Assembly (NCBI GenBank): GCA_020741775.1
Contig: DYYG01000039.1
Span: forward strand, 1 to 64,000
Source: Methylorubrum populi
GTDB taxonomy: Bacteria > Pseudomonadota > Alphaproteobacteria > Rhizobiales > Beijerinckiaceae
Reading direction: 5' to 3'
Length of the DNA stretch: 64,000 bases
Part shown: in pieces, positions 33,556 to 42,269 of the stretch
Numbering within the stretch: position 1 is the stretch's first letter
Layout: the number at the start of each line of letters is the position of its first letter
Translations under genes and position numbers: made by a program
Notes under the pieces: generated by a model
The model's input: only the letters and a program-made list of their open reading frames with translations
Told to the model about the DNA's origin: nothing
The model's database searches: none

Positions 33556-34766
33556 GCGTGCGAGGCGATGAAGTTGCGCACGAGCGGATAGGTCTGGCTC
33601 TCCCACTTGCGGCCGGAGAACACGCCGTAATGGCCCACCCCCGCCTGGAGGTGGTGGCTCTTCATGTGGGGCGGCAGGCTCGAACAGAGGTCGTGGGCCG
33701 CCATGGTCTGGCCGACGGCACAGATGTCGTCGCGCTCGCCCTCAACCGTCATCAGGGCAGTGCGGCGGATTGCGCCCATGTCGATATGCGCGCCGCGATA
33801 GGTGAGCTGGTTGCGGGCGAGGGTGTAGTCTTGGAAGACGGTCTTGACCGTCTCCAGGTAGAACTCGGCAGTAAGGTCGAGCACCGCGAAATACTCGTCG
33901 TAGAAGGTCTCGATCGCCCGCGACTTCTCGGTGCTGTCGTCCATATAGTGCCAGAACAGGTCCGAATGGGCGTCGGCGTGGCGTTTGGCGTTCATCGAGA
34001 CGAACGCGGCCACCTGCATGAAGCCCGGATAGACCCGCCGCCCCGCCCCCTTGTGGCGGTTGGGCACCGTCTCGATCAGATTCTGCTCGAACCACGCGAT
34101 CGGCTTCGAGGTGGCGAGCGTGTTCACCGCGGTCGGGCTGATGCGGCAGTCCACCGGGCCCGCCATCAGCGTCATGCTGCGCGGCTGCGCCGGGTTGCCG
34201 GTATGGGCCATCAAGGCGGTGGCGGCGAGGGCCTGCACGGCGGGCTGGCACACGGCCATGAGGTGGGCGCCCTCGCCGATCGTCTCCAGAAAGCGCACGA
34301 CGTGGTCGACATACTCGTCGAAGCCGAAGCGTCCCTCGGAGAGCGGCACGTCGCGGGCATTGTGCCAGTCGGTGATGTAGACGTCGTGGTCGGGCAGCAG
34401 CGTGCGCACGGTGCCGCGCAGGAGCGTGGCGAAGTGGCCCGAGAGGGGGGCGAGCACCAGAACCTTGGGCTGCGGGCTCTCGATATCCTTGCGGAAGCGC
34501 AGCAGCGTGCCGAAGGGCGTGGCAAGCACCGGCTCCTCGATCACCGGCACCTCGCGGTTGCCCACCGTCACCGCGTGGATGCCGTAGGCGGGCCGCGCGA
34601 AGGTGAGCCCGGAGCGCATCATCATGCGTGCCCCGGCCGACCACCATTTGGCGGCGTCGTGCCAGGGCGTCCGCAGCCAGGGGGCGGCGGCATCCTGTAG
34701 GATGCGGCCCCATTGGCGGGTCTGCCGGGCGATGTCCGATTGGACATCGAAGGCTTGGTAGAGCAT
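33552..34766 (-). CDS. phaZ: Intracellular polyhydroxybutyrate depolymerase
   Basis: A cytoplasmic, granule-associated enzyme that mobilises PHB carbon stores, 404 aa. The lipase-like box is AVCQPAV with Cys173 as nucleophile in place of serine, the hallmark of the intracellular PhaZ1 group. The N-terminus MLYQAFDVQSDIARQTRQWG and DVYITDWHNARDVPLSEGRF are characteristic. C-terminally LQAGVGHYGVFSGRKW provides the histidine. It is monocistronic. The stop codon lies inside the end of a dispersed palindromic repeat, so the element has inserted or grown at the very 3' end. Confidence 0.92.
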   Translation of the reverse strand: MLYQAFDVQSDIARQTRQWGRILQDAAAPWLRTPWHDAAKWWSAGARMMMRSGLTFARPAYGIHAVTVGNREVPVIEEPVLATPFGTLLRFRKDIESPQPKVLVLAPLSGHFATLLRGTVRTLLPDHDVYITDWHNARDVPLSEGRFGFDEYVDHVVRFLETIGEGAHLMAVCQPAVQALAATALMAHTGNPAQPRSMTLMAGPVDCRISPTAVNTLATSKPIAWFEQNLIETVPNRHKGAGRRVYPGFMQVAAFVSMNAKRHADAHSDLFWHYMDDSTEKSRAIETFYDEYFAVLDLTAEFYLETVKTVFQDYTLARNQLTYRGAHIDMGAIRRTALMTVEGERDDICAVGQTMAAHDLCSSLPPHMKSHHLQAGVGHYGVFSGRKWESQTYPLVRNFIASHA

Positions 34767-35097
34767 CGGGCCCTCACTCCCCGCGCACGGCGATTCTGTG
34801 CGCGTACCCCTCTCTCGCGAACGGTGTGCCAGCCGGCCTCGCTCGCGCGACTTGCCGGACCGCGATCGTCGCCCCTGCGACGCGATGCCGGACGGTCGAG
34901 GCTAAGCTGTTCTGGGTTGGGCGCAACCGAACAAAAGTACATGCCGCGCCATTGTGGTGTGGATGCATCACCTTCCCGGCGAAGGCGGGAGAGAAGGACG
35001 TGTTCGCCCTGTGGCGAGGGCCCTGCAACCGGCGGCGGTGGCGCGCGGCACGAGTTTTGGATCGCCTCCTTGAAGAGCACCAACCCGGAGGACGGCC
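34767..35097. other. Intergenic region, no gene seen
   Basis: This 330-base space lies between the divergent phaZ and GST genes and must hold both promoters. It contains short GC-rich inverted repeats such as CCTTCCCGGCGAAGGCGGGA near 34971 but no convincing gene. Confidence 0.5.
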
Positions 35098-35754
35098 ATG
35101 GCCGAGGCGACGCTCACGATCTCCAGTCGGAACTATTCTTCATGGTCCCTGCGCGGCTGGCTGCTCTGCCGGATGGCGGGGCTCGACCTCGCGGTGGAGG
35201 TGCTTCCGGGGTCCGACGCCTCGATCCGGGCCGAGTTGCTCCACCTCTCGCCCTCCTTCCTGGTGCCGCGGCTGGAGCACGGTGCGACCATGGTGTGGGA
35301 CGTGCTCGCCATCGCCGAGTATCTCAACGAGGCTCGGCCCGATGCCGGCCTCCTGCCCGAGGCGCCGACGGAGCGGGCTCGCTGCCGCTCCGTCTCGGGG
35401 GAGATGCATGGCGGGTTCGTCAACCTGCGCTCGGCCCTGCCGATGAACCTGCGCAGCCTCCACCGGGGCTTCAAGATCTTCAACGGCGCCAAGGGCGACA
35501 TCGAGCGCATCTGCACGATCTTCGAGGATTGCCTGTCGCGCTCGGGCGGGCCCTACCTGTTCGGCGCCCGACCCACGGTCGCGGATGCGATGTATGCCCC
35601 CGTCTGCACCCGCTTCCGCACCTACGACGTGCCCCTGCCCTTCACCGCCGCGACCTACCGCGACACGATCCTCGCCTGGGACCTGATGAAGGAATGGGCG
35701 ACGCTGGCCGAAGGCGAGCCGGAGGAGATTGAGGAACTCGACATGGAGTTCTGA
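35098..35754 (+). CDS. Glutathione S-transferase
   Basis: A 218-residue soluble GST. The N-terminal thioredoxin-like domain starts LTISSRNYSSWSLRGWLLCR, with an active-site serine/asparagine region typical of the bacterial zeta/theta-like group. The segment LSPSFLVPRLEHG supplies the cis-proline and VWDVLAIAEYL the gamma-glutamyl contact. The C-terminal helical domain has PTVADAMYAPVCTRF. It conjugates or reduces substrates with glutathione. The specific substrate is unknown. It is transcribed away from phaZ. Confidence 0.88.
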   Translation: MAEATLTISSRNYSSWSLRGWLLCRMAGLDLAVEVLPGSDASIRAELLHLSPSFLVPRLEHGATMVWDVLAIAEYLNEARPDAGLLPEAPTERARCRSVSGEMHGGFVNLRSALPMNLRSLHRGFKIFNGAKGDIERICTIFEDCLSRSGGPYLFGARPTVADAMYAPVCTRFRTYDVPLPFTAATYRDTILAWDLMKEWATLAEGEPEEIEELDMEF

Positions 35755-35782
35755 GATCGGCGGCGCCCGCCGTCCCGCGCGG

Positions 35783-36376
35783 TCAGGCGTCGAAATCCAT
35801 CACGAGGCTCGTGCCCGTGTGGGTCGCACGCGACGTGCCGGTCGCACCGTAGCCCGAGCCCCCGCTCAGGTTCGATTGGAGCTGCAACAGGAAATCGGAG
35901 AGCAGGCGGCTCGCGGCGGCGTTCGCATCGTCGCTGCCGGACGAGGACCCATCCGATGCGGTATCGGACGCGGCCCCCTTCGGCGGCGGCCCGCCCGGTC
36001 TTCCCGGCCCGCCCGCACCTTCCCCGCCGCTCGCGAACAGCGATGTCAAGGTGTCGGCCTGCTCGCTGGTGAGGTTGCCGGCGCTGACCTGATCGGAGAT
36101 TAGCCCGTCGATCTTCTCCTTCATCGCCGCCGGATCGGGGCGCCCGGCACGGGTCCCGCCCGATGCCGAATCCGCTGTCGAGACCGAGCCCGAAGCCTGC
36201 GCGGATAGGCTGGTATCGATGGAATCGAGGGCGGAGGTCAGCGCCGTCGCGTCGGTGGCGCTGATCGAGCCGGAGGAGACGCCCTGCTGGATCTTGTCGT
36301 CGATGCGTCCGCGGCCGCTATGTGGTGGGGGCGGGCGGTAGGCTTGGGTGGTGGTGCTCGAGGCAATCGAGGTCAT
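35783..36376 (-). CDS. Hypothetical protein with repeated helix-turn units, Gly/Ser-rich
   Basis: A 197-residue protein with no signal peptide. Two similar segments, KIQQGVSSGSISATDATALT and KIDGLISDQVSAGNLTSEQA followed by DTLTSLF, look like an internal duplication of an EF-hand-like or helix-loop-helix unit. A glycine/proline/serine linker and a C-terminal helix (LLSDFLLQLQSNLSGGSG) follow. Similar proteins occur in several alphaproteobacteria. The function is unknown. The presence of DxSxA-type loops makes metal binding conceivable but unproven. Confidence 0.65.
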   Translation of the reverse strand: MTSIASSTTTQAYRPPPPHSGRGRIDDKIQQGVSSGSISATDATALTSALDSIDTSLSAQASGSVSTADSASGGTRAGRPDPAAMKEKIDGLISDQVSAGNLTSEQADTLTSLFASGGEGAGGPGRPGGPPPKGAASDTASDGSSSGSDDANAAASRLLSDFLLQLQSNLSGGSGYGATGTSRATHTGTSLVMDFDA

Positions 36377-36565
36377 GGCGGGCTGTTCCCAGGCGGCTTG
36401 CCCTTCGGCTTGCCGGTCAATTTGCGGGCAATTTGCCCACGGCCTCAGGAGGCGCCACCAGCCTTAATGGGACCTTGCCGTCGGGACGCGTGATCGTTTC
36501 CCGATATTGCCCGAGACGGCTCCAGCAATGTTGAGCCGCATCTTTGCGGATGAGTTTGCGAGGCC

Positions 36566-38092
36566 TTACCGCGCCGTCCCGGCCTCCGGCCGGGCATCGA
36601 CGGTCCGGCCGGCGGCCAGCGGCAGCTCGATCCGGGCGGTGAAGCCGCCGCCGGGGCGGTTCTCCAGGCGCAAGCGGCCGCCATGGCCCTCGACGATGGC
36701 GAGCACGATCGACAGGCCGAGCCCGAAGCCGGTCGCCGTATCGAGGTTGCGGGCGCGGTCGCCGCGCACGAAGGGCTGCAGCATGGCGCTGCGCTCGGCA
36801 TCGGGGATGCCGGGCCCGTCGTCCTGCACCTCCACCGCCACGCCCGGGCGGTCGTCGCCCGCCCCGCCCTGCCCCGCCGGCCCCATCACGATCCGGGCGC
36901 CGCCGCCATATTTCACCGCATTGTCGACGAGGTTGGTGATCGCCCGCTGAAGGTCGTCGGGCCGCCCGCGCACCAGGACGTGGCGGGTCCGTTCCAGGCT
37001 CACCGCCGCGCCGATATCGGAGAAGCCGTCGCAGACCGTCTGCACCACGGAGGCGAGGTCGATCAGCGAGGTCTCGGCTTCGGATTTCCCTCCCTGCCCG
37101 TCCCGCACATAGGAGAGCGCGGATTCCACCAGCCCGTTCATCTGGTCGAGGTCGCGCAGGGTCATCTCCCGGGCGCGGTCGTCCTCGATGAATTCGGCGC
37201 GCAGCCGCAGGCGGGTGATCGGGGTGCGCAGGTCGTGGCTGATCGCGGCGAGCATCTGCGTGCGGTCGTCGAGCAGGCGCAGCACGCGGGCGCGCATCCG
37301 GTCGAGGGCGCGGGCGAGCGCCAGCACCTCCTCCGGCCCGCGCTTCGGCAGGGGTGGCGGTTCCTCGGCGGTGCCGAAGGCCTCCGCCGCCGCCGCGAGG
37401 CCGGCCAGCGGCGCGGTGAGGGCCCGCGTCGCCCAGAACGACAGCAGGGTGAGGCTGAGCCCCAGGAAGACGAAGGTGAAGACGATGGGGCCCTGGGCCG
37501 GGGGGCGCGGGTGATCGTCGGGCAGGACCGCCCGCAGCCGCGCCCCCGCCGGGGTGGTGATGCCGATCTGCAGGAGGCCGCTCTGCTGCCGGTCGTGCCG
37601 GGGCGCCAGATCGGTGACCGGCAGCGCCCGGCCGAAGCCGTCGCGCAGGCGCTCCACCAGGGGATGATGCTCGACCTCCTCCGATTCGCCCGCCTCGCCC
37701 GCTTCGGCCGGCGGCGCGGTGCCGTCCCAGGGGGCGATGCGCAGGGTCGGCAGGCTGCGGGCCGCCGCCCGGATCAGCCCCTCGCGCTCCTCCGGGGCGG
37801 CGGCGTCGAGCAGGCGGGCCACCGTGGAGAGCCGGGTCGCGGCGACGCCGGGCCGCTCGTCCGGCCGCCACGGCTCGCGCAGGGCCAGCACCGCGATCGT
37901 CGCGAGCACGTGGGCGGCGAGCAGGGCCGCGACGACGAGGAGCGCGATCTGCCTGGCGGCCTTGCGCGGGCGCGGCCAGGGGAGGCGCAGCCAGGGCAGG
38001 CGCCGGGCCGGGGGGGGCGACGCCTTTGCCGCCGCCTCTGCCGCCGCCCTTGCTGCCCCTCTTGCTGCCGTCCCCTCCGCTGCCCCGTTCAT
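36566..38092 (-). CDS. Sensor histidine kinase (EnvZ/RisS-like)
   Basis: A 508-residue inner-membrane kinase paired with the regulator at 38089-38811, which it overlaps by 4 bases. Helices at about 48-71 and 202-221 flank a periplasmic sensor of about 130 residues. HAMP follows (about 222-275), then His286 in AAISHDLRTPITRLRLR, the N-box NLVDNAVKYGGG and the G boxes DDGPGIPD and GFGLGLSIV. The cytoplasmic N-terminus is alanine/arginine-rich and long, so an internal start is possible. The signal is unknown. Confidence 0.9.
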   Translation of the reverse strand: MNGAAEGTAARGAARAAAEAAAKASPPPARRLPWLRLPWPRPRKAARQIALLVVAALLAAHVLATIAVLALREPWRPDERPGVAATRLSTVARLLDAAAPEEREGLIRAAARSLPTLRIAPWDGTAPPAEAGEAGESEEVEHHPLVERLRDGFGRALPVTDLAPRHDRQQSGLLQIGITTPAGARLRAVLPDDHPRPPAQGPIVFTFVFLGLSLTLLSFWATRALTAPLAGLAAAAEAFGTAEEPPPLPKRGPEEVLALARALDRMRARVLRLLDDRTQMLAAISHDLRTPITRLRLRAEFIEDDRAREMTLRDLDQMNGLVESALSYVRDGQGGKSEAETSLIDLASVVQTVCDGFSDIGAAVSLERTRHVLVRGRPDDLQRAITNLVDNAVKYGGGARIVMGPAGQGGAGDDRPGVAVEVQDDGPGIPDAERSAMLQPFVRGDRARNLDTATGFGLGLSIVLAIVEGHGGRLRLENRPGGGFTARIELPLAAGRTVDARPEAGTAR

Positions 38093-38811
38093 GACCGCCC
38101 GATCTCCGGCGCGAACAGGTAGCCGCCCGAGCGGATCGTGCGGATGATCTCGGGATTGCGCGGGTCGCGCTCGATCTTCTGGCGGATGCGGGAGACCAGC
38201 ACGTCGATGCTGCGCTCGAACGGCCCCGCCGCCCGCCCCTGCGTCAGGTCGAGGAGCTGGTCGCGGGAGAGCACCCGGCCCGGCCGCAGGCACAGGGCGT
38301 GCAACAGGTCGAACTCGGCCCCCGTGATCGAGATGCGGGCACCCTCCGGGCTCAGCACCTGCCGGAGGCCGACATCGAGGGTCCAGCCCATGAAATGGAA
38401 GCGGCGCGCGCCCTCCCCGTCCTGCGGTTCGGAGCCCTTCCGCCGCAGGATCGCCCGGATGCGCGCCAGCAATTCGCGCGGGTTGAACGGCTTGCCGAGG
38501 TAATCGTCGGCACCGATCTCCAGCCCGACGATCCGGTCGATCTCCTCCGATTTCGCCGTCAGCATCAGAATCGGCACCTGGGACGCGCCGCGCAGGCGTC
38601 GGCACAGGCTCAGGCCGTCCTCGCCGGGCAGCATCAGGTCGAGGACGATGAGGTCGACCCGCGCATCGGCCAGCACCCGGTCCATCTCGCGCCCGTCCCC
38701 GGCCAGGCTCACCCGGCAATCGTTGGCGCGCAGGTAACGCGCGACGAGCGCGCTGATCTCGCGGTCGTCCTCGACGACGAGGATATGCGGTGTCGGCAGA
38801 TTCGTGGTCAT
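38089..38811 (-). CDS. OmpR-family response regulator
   Basis: A 240-residue regulator with the acidic pocket in VVEDDRE, phosphate acceptor Asp58 (IVLDLMLPGEDG) and lysine in YLGKPFNPRE. The winged-helix DNA-binding domain covers about residues 140-235 and ends RTIRSGGYLFAPEI. It is the first gene of a two-gene operon with its kinase. The target genes are not visible. The two share the ATGA overlap that gives coupled translation. Confidence 0.93.
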   Translation of the reverse strand: MTTNLPTPHILVVEDDREISALVARYLRANDCRVSLAGDGREMDRVLADARVDLIVLDLMLPGEDGLSLCRRLRGASQVPILMLTAKSEEIDRIVGLEIGADDYLGKPFNPRELLARIRAILRRKGSEPQDGEGARRFHFMGWTLDVGLRQVLSPEGARISITGAEFDLLHALCLRPGRVLSRDQLLDLTQGRAAGPFERSIDVLVSRIRQKIERDPRNPEIIRTIRSGGYLFAPEIGRS

Positions 38812-39026
38812 GACGGAGACAGTCTTAAGCCGGCCTGGCGCCCTCCCGGAAGCGCGGGCGGCGCCCTGGATTGTAACAGCCGGTTTCCGGGGCCCGCTCC
38901 GACATCTGCGGCAACAATCCCGTTTGGCCGGAGATCCGCGACGGACCGCTCGATTGCCCTGCCGCGCGTCGATTCTTATGTCGGAGGGAACGTGCTCGCC
39001 GGTCCGGGCGCGGGAGGAGAACCCCC

Positions 39027-39308
39027 ATGCAAAGCTCGAACCGCCTTTTCGACGACGTCGCCCGCCTGTTCACCGATGCCGCCGGGGCGGCCCAGGGCGT
39101 GCGCCGCGAGGCCGAGACGATGTTCAAGGGACAGGTGGAGCGCCTGATCCGCGACATGGACGTCGCCACCCGCGAGGAGGTGGACGTGCTGCGCGACCTC
39201 GTCGCGGCCCTGCGCAGCCAGAACGACGCCCTGGCCGCGCGGGTCACCGCCCTGGAGGCCCGGCTCGGCGCCGAGGCGGGCGGCGCCGGCAGCACGGAAT
39301 CGGTCTGA
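39027..39308 (+). CDS. ubiK: UbiK-family (BMFP/DUF526) accessory factor
   Basis: A 93-residue coiled-coil protein. The start MQSSNRLFDDVARLFTDAAG and the pattern RREAETMFKGQVERLIRDMD followed by VATREEVDVLRDLVAALRSQ match the BMFP/UbiK family. These form trimers via the C-terminal coiled coil (LAARVTALEARL) and bind membranes. In E. coli UbiK supports aerobic ubiquinone synthesis as part of the Ubi complex. The same role is inferred here. It is monocistronic. Confidence 0.88.
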   Translation: MQSSNRLFDDVARLFTDAAGAAQGVRREAETMFKGQVERLIRDMDVATREEVDVLRDLVAALRSQNDALAARVTALEARLGAEAGGAGSTESV

Positions 39309-39612
39309 GGCTCCATCCCGAGCGGGAAGACGAATCCGGATTTCTTTGCACAGGAAGCAGCGGTGGATAGCCGCGTTGCCCACCGCTGATGCCGGGACGA
39401 CGCTTTGAAGCCCGCGGGGGGCGCGGGCTATAAACGTTTCGACGTTGATTCGCCCCGGCGGAAAGGTGGAACCGGACCCCGGGATCGTGAAATCTGGATT
39501 GAACCCCTCCGCAGGACGGAGATCGACGGGGGTCGCCTCGACTCCCGTCACGGCCCTGCTTTGCCCGCCGGCCCGATCGACTGCTTCGACCGGGTCGACA
39601 ACTTGGATCGCC

Positions 39613-40119
39613 ATGACCCAGCTCAACCTCATCGAAGACACCGACCGGCCGGAGCACCCGCTCGACGTCGTCGAGCGTCTCGCCTCGCTGCGGGACTGGA
39701 TCTTCGACCGTGTCGAGACAGACGAGATGTCCGTCTCCGTCTCGGGCCGCTGGGCCGAGTATCAGGTCGCCTTCACCTGGATCGAGGAGGTCGAGGCGCT
39801 GCACGTGGCCGCCGCCTTCGACCTGAAGGTGCCGGAGCGGCGCCGGGCCGAGATCCTGCGACTCGTTTCCCTGGTCAACGAGCAGCTCTGGATCGGCCAT
39901 TTCGATCTGTGGTCGTCGGACAGCGTGGTGATGTTCCGCCACGCGCTGCTGCTCACCGACGGGGTCGCGCCGACGCAGGGGCAATGCGCGATGATGATGA
40001 AGACCGCCACCGATGCCTGCGAGCGCTACTACCAAGCCTTCCAGTTCGTGCTCTGGGCCGGCAAGGATGCCCGCGAATCCCTCGACGCGGTTCTGTTCGA
40101 GACCGAAGGCGAGGCGTGA
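39613..40119 (+). CDS. YbjN-domain protein
   Basis: A 168-residue soluble protein. I start at ATG 39613 (MTQLNLIEDTDRPEHPLDVV), since upstream in-frame residues have no coding character. The YbjN signatures are SGRWAEYQVAFTWIEEVEAL and LVNEQLWIGHFDLWSSDSVV. YbjN domains resemble type III secretion chaperones and are linked to stress and motility control. The precise function is unknown. It is followed by proC in the same direction after 42 bases, an arrangement common in alphaproteobacteria as I recall. Confidence 0.87.
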   Translation: MTQLNLIEDTDRPEHPLDVVERLASLRDWIFDRVETDEMSVSVSGRWAEYQVAFTWIEEVEALHVAAAFDLKVPERRRAEILRLVSLVNEQLWIGHFDLWSSDSVVMFRHALLLTDGVAPTQGQCAMMMKTATDACERYYQAFQFVLWAGKDARESLDAVLFETEGEA

Positions 40120-40161
40120 GCCGCCCTTGATCCGGCGCGCCCGGGATGGGATCGAGGGCGC

Positions 40162-41022
40162 ATGACGCGCGACCACGCCCCCGTTTCCGAATCGCCCGGC
40201 CGTGACCGGGCGGCCTCCTTTCCCACGCCCCTGGTGCTGGCCGGGGCCGGCAAGATGGGCTCGGCCCTGCTGCGCGGCTGGCTCGCGGACGGGCTCGACC
40301 CGGGAGCGGTGACGGTCATCGATCCGCAGCCCTCGCCGGAGGTTGCCGCGCTCTGCGCCGAGCGCGGCCTGCGCCTCAACCCGACGGATGCGGAACCGGC
40401 CGGTGCCCTGGTGCTCGGCATCAAGCCGCAGATCCTCGACGCGGCGGCGGCGGCCCTCGCGGCCTGGATCGGCCCGGACACCCTCGTGCTCTCGATCCTC
40501 GCCGGAAAAACCCTCGCCGACCTGAAGCGCCGCCTGCCCGGCGCGCGGGCGCTGGTGCGGGTGATGCCCAACCTGCCGGCCAGCATCGGCCGGGGCGCCA
40601 CCGGCGCCGTGGGCAGCTCCGAGGTCGGGCCCGACGCGCGGGCCGGCGCGGAGGCGCTGCTCGCCAGTTCCGGTCTCGTCGCCTGGCTCGACGACGAAGG
40701 GCTGATCGACGCGGTGACGGCGGTCTCGGGCTCGGGGCCGGCCTATGTCTTCCTGCTCGCCGAAGCCCTGGCCGAGGCGGGCGTCGCGGCGGGCCTGCCG
40801 CCCGACCTGGCGGCGCAGCTCGCCCGCGCCACCGTCGCCGGCGCCGGCGCCCTGCTCGACGCCGATCCGCGCGAGGCGGGACAATTGCGCCGGGACGTGA
40901 CCTCGCCGGGCGGCACCACCGCTGCGGCGCTGGCCGTGCTGATGCGCGAGGAGGGGCTCCCCGCCCTGATGACGGAAGCCGTCGCGGCGGCGCGGCGCCG
41001 GGCGGGCGAATTGTCCGGCTGA
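40162..41022 (+). CDS. proC: Pyrroline-5-carboxylate reductase
   Basis: Final step of proline synthesis: reduction of 1-pyrroline-5-carboxylate by NAD(P)H in the cytoplasm. It is 286 aa, near the family norm plus a ~20-residue N-terminal extension. The dinucleotide motif is VLAGAGKMGSALL. The family segments RALVRVMPNLPASIGRGATG (in the central part) and SGSGPAYVFLLAEAL are present, and RRDVTSPGGTTAAAL is the C-terminal signature. It lies between ybjN-like and TetR genes in the same direction. Confidence 0.95.
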   Translation: MTRDHAPVSESPGRDRAASFPTPLVLAGAGKMGSALLRGWLADGLDPGAVTVIDPQPSPEVAALCAERGLRLNPTDAEPAGALVLGIKPQILDAAAAALAAWIGPDTLVLSILAGKTLADLKRRLPGARALVRVMPNLPASIGRGATGAVGSSEVGPDARAGAEALLASSGLVAWLDDEGLIDAVTAVSGSGPAYVFLLAEALAEAGVAAGLPPDLAAQLARATVAGAGALLDADPREAGQLRRDVTSPGGTTAAALAVLMREEGLPALMTEAVAAARRRAGELSG

Positions 41023-41092
41023 CTGGCGGACCGCTTCAAGCCGGCGGCTTCGCGCCTTACATGAGACCGGAACCGAACACGGAGCACGGATC

Positions 41093-41881
41093 ATGGACAC
41101 GGCCCCCGAGCCGACAACCGGCGGCACGTCCGGTTCCTCGACGCCTGGCAAGACGGATTCTGCCAAGTCTCACACGGGCAAGTCTCACACGGGCAAGCCG
41201 AACCCCCGCGAGGCGGCGGTCGAGGCGCTGATGCGGCTCGCCGCCGAGCAGCCCTGGAACGACATCGAGGTCGGCGACATCGCCCGCGAGGCGGGGCTGA
41301 GCCTCGCGGAGCTGCGCGACCTGTTTCCCTCGAAGGGGGCGGTGCTCGGCGGGCTGTCGCGGATCATCGACCGGGCGGTGCTGGAGGCCGATACCAGCGA
41401 CCTCGCCGACGAGCCGGCGCGGGAGCGCCTGTTCGACGTGCTGATGCGCCGCCTCGACGCGATGACGCCCTACAAGCCGGCCCTGCGCCGCATCGCCTTC
41501 GTCCTGCGGGGCGATCCGCTCTCGATGCTGGCGCTCAACGGGGTCGCCCTCAACTCCCACCGCTACATGCTGGCCGCCGCCGGCATCGACACGGAGGGGC
41601 CGCTGGGGCGCCTCAAGATCCAGGGCACCGTGATCGCCTTCAGCCGCACGGTCGAGGTGTGGCTGGACGATGACGACCCGGCCCTGGCCCGCACCATGGC
41701 CAAGCTCGACCGCGAGATCCGTCGGGGTGAGACGATCATGGAGCGGGCGGACGATGCCCGCCGCCTCACCGCGCCCCTGCGTGCCCTCGGCCGGGCCCTG
41801 CTGGAACGCCGCTCGCGCCGCGACCGGTCCGAGCCGCGTGACGGCGAGGCGGAGGAGCGCGATCCGGCCGCTGCGATCTGA
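41093..41881 (+). CDS. TetR-family transcriptional regulator
   Basis: A 262-residue protein. Residues 40-85 form a TetR HTH (VEALMRLAAEQPWNDIEVGD then IAREAGLSLAELRDLFPSKG). It is preceded by a disordered 35-residue arm with a KSHTG duplication (codons near 41163-41193 are direct repeats). The C-terminal domain is helical and acidic. The variant 'ELRDLFPSKG' resembles the TetR/COQ9-like subgroup. It is co-directional with proC. No operator is evident. It ends at a large hairpin at 41881-41933. Confidence 0.8.
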   Translation: MDTAPEPTTGGTSGSSTPGKTDSAKSHTGKSHTGKPNPREAAVEALMRLAAEQPWNDIEVGDIAREAGLSLAELRDLFPSKGAVLGGLSRIIDRAVLEADTSDLADEPARERLFDVLMRRLDAMTPYKPALRRIAFVLRGDPLSMLALNGVALNSHRYMLAAAGIDTEGPLGRLKIQGTVIAFSRTVEVWLDDDDPALARTMAKLDREIRRGETIMERADDARRLTAPLRALGRALLERRSRRDRSEPRDGEAEERDPAAAI

Positions 41882-41933
41882 CACCGGACGAACGGAAGCC
41901 GGCCGGCATGGCGCCGGCCGGCTTCACCGGTGT
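41881..41933. terminator. Large GC-rich hairpin after TetR gene
   Basis: A perfect 13-bp inner stem GAAGCCGGCCGGC (41895-41907, partner 41913-41925) sits within an outer stem ACACCGG/CCGGTGT. There is no U-run, but the position directly after the stop suggests termination or mRNA 3'-end protection. Confidence 0.6.
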
Positions 41934-41997
41934 CTGTCGCAGAGCCTATGGCGCTGAAGTGAGAGTGTAAGACGCTTCCGTGCGACCGGAACGGTTT

Positions 41998-42111
41998 CTA
42001 TCGATCCCAGCCTTTCAGATCGCACAGCGTCATGAAGTCGTGGATCGTGATGAGATCCGCTTCAAGAAGAGCCAAGGCTTCGTCTCGGCTCTTGATGGCA
42101 TCGCTGTTCAT
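41998..42111 (-). CDS. Very small protein, 37 aa
   Basis: ATG 42111 opens MNSDAIKSRDEALALLEADL then ITIHDFMTLCDLKGWDR and a TAG at 41998. GGTGGGG lies about 9 bases upstream. The sequence is a plausible amphipathic helix pair with balanced charge, unlike the random arginine/proline-rich shadows elsewhere. No family is recognised. It lies in a 390-base gap between TetR and MipA genes and is shorter than usual annotation limits. Confidence 0.45.
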   Translation of the reverse strand: MNSDAIKSRDEALALLEADLITIHDFMTLCDLKGWDR

Positions 42112-42269
42112 GGATGTCTGCCCCACCCTTCATCTGTGCTGAGAACGGCGCGTCCAAATTTAAGTTCCGTACGGGTTTCTTGCGGCCAGGGCCGGGCACC
42201 GACGAAAGGCGGTCGGATGCGCCATTGCCTTCGGTCCGCGCTCAGGGGCCGCCGCGCGCCGTTCGCGCC

